This document shows positions 61,488 through 64,000 of a stretch of 64,000 nt of DNA, piece after piece. Numbering within the stretch: position 1 is the first letter of the stretch; each line of letters starts with the position of its first letter. The notes under the pieces were generated by a model that did no database searches, had not been told where the DNA came from, and saw only the letters and a program-made list of their open reading frames with translations. Both the position numbers and the translations under genes were made by a program. Origin of the DNA: Hyphomicrobiales bacterium (GTDB lineage: Bacteria > Pseudomonadota > Alphaproteobacteria > Rhizobiales > Rhizobiaceae); assembly GCA_900465675.1 (NCBI GenBank), contig UBJR01000019.1, positions 124,001 to 188,000 on the forward strand. The letters run 5' to 3'.

Positions 61488-63347
61488 TCAGATCGCGCGC
61501 GCCATGTCGGCTCGCCGGAGGTGGACAAGCAAGAGCGATATCGCCGCCGGCGTCATACCATCGACTCTCGCCGCCTGAGCGATGTTGAACGGCTGCGCGC
61601 GCTTCAGTTTCTGCTTTAGCTCGTTGGACAGGCCTGAGAGCACCGAATAGTCGAAGTCTGCCGGTATCGTTCGGTCTTCGTCACGCTTTATGTCCGCAAT
61701 ATCAACGGCTTGCCGCTTCATATACACCGCGTATGACGCCTCGATATCCATCGCCTCGGCCACCTTGGCGGACAATGACCGAAGTTCCGGCCAGATCGAA
61801 GCGAGCTTCTCAGTGTCATGATCCGGATAGGACAGCAGCTCATAGGCCGTACGGCGCTGTCCATCCTGATTCAGCATCAGCCCGGCTTTGCGAGCCTCGT
61901 TCGGTGTTGTCTCCAACGACTGAAGCAGCCTCCGGGCTTCGTCGAGCTCGCTCTTATACGCCTCAAAGCGAACTGATCGCGCCGTCGCTACGCAGCCAAT
62001 TTCCTGTCCCAGAGGCGTCAACCGGACGTCGGCATTGTCCGCTCTCAGCGACAGCCGGTACTCCGCTCGCGATGTAAACATGCGATAAGGCTCTGCAACA
62101 CCGCGCGATGTCAGATCATCAATCATCACGCCAATGTAGGAATTGGTCCGGCTGAGGTAGATCGGATCGCTGCCGCCAGCCAGGCGCGCAGCATTCAGCC
62201 CCGCCACCAACCCTTGGGCAGCGGCCTCCTCGTAACCCGTCGTACCGTTGATCTGTCCCGCCAGGAAAAGCCCCGATAGTTTCTTGACTTCCAGAGACGG
62301 TGTCAACTCGCGAGGATCGACGTGGTCATACTCGATGGCATAACCCGGCTGCAGGATCGTCACGGCCTCTAGACCTGGGATCGTACGGATAAACTGATCC
62401 TGTATATCGGCGGGCAGAGAAGTCGAAATCCCATTCGGATAAACCGTATGATTATCGAGGCCTTCAGGCTCGAGAAAAATCTGATGCCCGTCGCGTTCAC
62501 CAAACTTGACGATCTTATCTTCAATTGACGGGCAGTAGCGCGGGCCGACACCCTCGATCTGCCCGGAATACATCGCAGACTTGCCAATGTTCTCACTGAT
62601 GATCCGATGCGTCGCCTCGGTCGTACGGGTTACGCCGCAATCGACTTGTGTATTGGTAATTTTGTCGGTCATGAACGAGAACGGCGTCAACTCGTCATCG
62701 GCTCCCTGGCGGCCGACACTCGCCCAATCGATGGTGCGGCTATCCAGACGCGCTGGCGTTCCGGTCTTCAAACGCCCAAGCGAAATGCCAAGACGCTGAA
62801 GCGTGCCTGACAGGCCCATAGACGGATCCTCGCCGACGCGGCCGGCGGGAATCTTCGTATCGCCAATATGGATCAATCCCCGAAGAAAAGTTCCGGTCGT
62901 CAGAACAACCGCACTGCATGAAAGAATTCGGCTATCTTTCATGATGACACCGGTAACGGATCCGCCCGCGGTCGTCAGATCGAACGCGTCGCCTTCGATG
63001 ATATCGAGATTGTCGATCGCTTCGATTTCCCGCAGCATCGCTTCGCGGTAAAGCTTGCGATCAGCCTGTGTACGGGGGCCGCGGACGGCTGGACCCTTCT
63101 TGCGATTGAGCATGCGGAACTGGATACCCGCTGCATCGGCGACCCGGCCCATCAGCCCGTCAAGCGCGTCAACCTCGCGAACAAGGTGTCCCTTACCAAG
63201 GCCGCCGATCGCGGGGTTGCAGGACATCACCCCGATCGTATCACGCCGATGGGTGACGAGCGCCGTCTTAGCACCCAGACGCGCAGCGGCGCTTGCCGCC
63301 TCTGTTCCGGCATGACCGCCGCCTATGATAATGACATCGTATTTCAT
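61488..63347 (-). CDS. mnmG: tRNA uridine 5-carboxymethylaminomethyl modification enzyme MnmG
   Basis: 619 residues: FAD loop VIIIGGGHAGTEAA at the N-terminus, SCNPAIGGLGKGHLVREVDALDG, and LKTGTPARLD, TNSYIGVMIDDLTSRGVAEPYRMFTSRAEYRL typical of MnmG/GidA. With MnmE it installs cmnm5 on wobble uridine 34. The start is the ATG before KYDVIII; a TTG four codons upstream is possible. mnmE lies upstream on the same strand with two parS-like sites between. Confidence 0.96.
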   Translation of the reverse strand: MKYDVIIIGGGHAGTEAASAAARLGAKTALVTHRRDTIGVMSCNPAIGGLGKGHLVREVDALDGLMGRVADAAGIQFRMLNRKKGPAVRGPRTQADRKLYREAMLREIEAIDNLDIIEGDAFDLTTAGGSVTGVIMKDSRILSCSAVVLTTGTFLRGLIHIGDTKIPAGRVGEDPSMGLSGTLQRLGISLGRLKTGTPARLDSRTIDWASVGRQGADDELTPFSFMTDKITNTQVDCGVTRTTEATHRIISENIGKSAMYSGQIEGVGPRYCPSIEDKIVKFGERDGHQIFLEPEGLDNHTVYPNGISTSLPADIQDQFIRTIPGLEAVTILQPGYAIEYDHVDPRELTPSLEVKKLSGLFLAGQINGTTGYEEAAAQGLVAGLNAARLAGGSDPIYLSRTNSYIGVMIDDLTSRGVAEPYRMFTSRAEYRLSLRADNADVRLTPLGQEIGCVATARSVRFEAYKSELDEARRLLQSLETTPNEARKAGLMLNQDGQRRTAYELLSYPDHDTEKLASIWPELRSLSAKVAEAMDIEASYAVYMKRQAVDIADIKRDEDRTIPADFDYSVLSGLSNELKQKLKRAQPFNIAQAARVDGMTPAAISLLLVHLRRADMARAI

Positions 63348-63371
63348 GAGCCAAACCAAGTTTGTTTCAGA

Positions 63372-63387
63372 CGTTTCACGTGAAACT
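63372..63387. other. parS: parS-like site upstream of mnmG
   Basis: CGTTTCACGTGAAACT matches the consensus at 14 of 16 positions; only the two outer bases differ and the palindromic core is intact. Confidence 0.75.
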
Positions 63388-63409
63388 CACGCAAGTAACA
63401 TCCGTCCGG

Positions 63410-63425
63410 TGTTTCACGTGAATCA
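63410..63425. other. parS: parS-like site at the end of mnmE
   Basis: TGTTTCACGTGAATCA matches at 15 of 16 positions; the mismatch breaks the core symmetry at one base. Its last three bases are the mnmE stop codon on the minus strand. Confidence 0.7.
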
Positions 63426-64000
63426 TTTCCCAATACAAAATTCGGAGAAGATCACGTCAAGCAGGTTTTCCACATCCACGCGGCCGGTGATGCGGCCAAG
63501 GGCATTTGCCGCGATCCGCAACTCTTCAGCCCTCAAATCGAGATCAACAGCGCCATCCATACGAAGAGATCGCTCAATCGCCGACAAACATTCCGCCAGC
63601 GAGTCCTTATGGCGGAGCCTGCTCGGCAACGAGAAACTATCTGGCCGGACCATCTTTTCAATCCGGCGGCCAATCATCGACCGAAGCTCGTGAAGCCCGG
63701 CACCGGTCTGAGCGGAGATTGAAAGATCAAGCTCGTTCCTAGCCGGCGCCAGGTCTGCCTTCGTCCCCACGGTCAAGACGCGCGGATCAGCAGGTGTCGA
63801 AACCGCGGCACCAACAGATAGGTCATGCAGATACAGCACCAGATCGGCCTCGGCAACCATGTTCTCGGCGCGGCGAATGCCCTCACGCTCGACGAGCTCG
63901 TCTGTCTCTCTCAATCCCGCCGTATCATAGAGCTTCACAAGATAGCCGCCGATATCGAGATCGATTTGCAGCACGTCCCGCGTCGTGCCCGCGACATCCG
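63423..64000 (-). CDS. mnmE: tRNA modification GTPase MnmE, C-terminal part
   Basis: The 5' end lies beyond the window; the frame is open to base 64000. Visible are the G2/G3 parts of the GTPase domain (GTTRDV, DTAGLRETDELVEREGI), the G4-like GTKADL, the alpha-helical domain and the C-terminal FCIGK with the conserved cysteine. MnmE pairs with MnmG for wobble-uridine modification. The stop codon coincides with a parS-like site. Confidence 0.94.
   Translation of the reverse strand, partial: DVAGTTRDVLQIDLDIGGYLVKLYDTAGLRETDELVEREGIRRAENMVAEADLVLYLHDLSVGAAVSTPADPRVLTVGTKADLAPARNELDLSISAQTGAGLHELRSMIGRRIEKMVRPDSFSLPSRLRHKDSLAECLSAIERSLRMDGAVDLDLRAEELRIAANALGRITGRVDVENLLDVIFSEFCIGK

Noticed and set aside
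1..64000. CRISPR arrays, insertion sequences, prophage, tRNA or rRNA genes
   Set aside because: No regularly spaced repeats, transposase-like products, terminal inverted repeats or tRNA-like cloverleafs were recognised by eye; a tRNAscan or IS search would be decisive for small elements.

Overview
The window looks like a chromosomal segment of a Rhizobium-type alphaproteobacterium (Rhizobiaceae). The grounds are the high-GC, GTG/TTG-rich coding style, the gene order mnmE-mnmG-rsmG-parA-parB facing holA-lptE-leuS, the imuA-imuB-dnaE2 mutagenesis cassette behind a GTTC-N7-GTTC SOS box, the about 1600-residue NAD-glutamate dehydrogenase, and a DUF1013 (TrcR-type) gene. Species-level placement is inference. 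I see no insertion sequence, prophage, CRISPR array, rRNA or tRNA. This is mostly core genome, and the points of interest are regulatory sites, small genes and local arrangements.

Left part (1-8.4 kb): the end of modA with modB and modC (molybdate ABC importer) and a convergent stand-alone ModE-type HTH gene. An envelope and ribosome cluster on the plus strand follows: rsfS, rlmH, an EnvC-like amidase activator, ctpA, a divergent polysaccharide deacetylase and rppH. From 8.4 to 15.5 kb, on the minus strand, lie bfd-bfr (iron storage and release) and imuA-imuB-dnaE2 (SOS translesion synthesis). From 15.5 to 22.8 kb: a zincin metallopeptidase, a CitE-like lyase with a DUF1737 gene, a small membrane protein, a VOC protein, leuD, a serine/threonine dehydratase-like gene, leuB with a parS-like site just after it, and two tandem PAP2 phosphatases.

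Middle part (22.8-47 kb): an MHS-family transporter with a large hydrophilic insert; a DUF3299-ATPase-FtsX-permease operon resembling zinc-linked operons of other proteobacteria; an alkaline phosphatase behind a three-repeat Pho box; an unlisted 39-codon gene with its own promoter and Shine-Dalgarno sequence; asd; an MltB-type transglycosylase; a GGDEF cyclase; beta-carbonic anhydrase; pyridoxal kinase; the large glutamate dehydrogenase; an Atg22/UMF1-type MFS protein; purH; a heparinase II/III-like protein; and rsmB with htpX.

Right part (47-64 kb): an SdhAF4-type assembly factor, a secreted nuclease, acsA, the TrcR-type regulator, an orphan flagellin with a tandem 10-bp repeat upstream, a PrpE-like acyl-CoA synthetase, yggS, leuS-lptE-holA, and the convergent chromosome partition operon mnmE-mnmG-rsmG-parA-parB. 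Three parS sites lie in that operon, one of them inside the rsmG coding sequence. Together with the parS-like site 40 kb away after leuB, this suggests the window is in the origin-proximal ParB-loading region.
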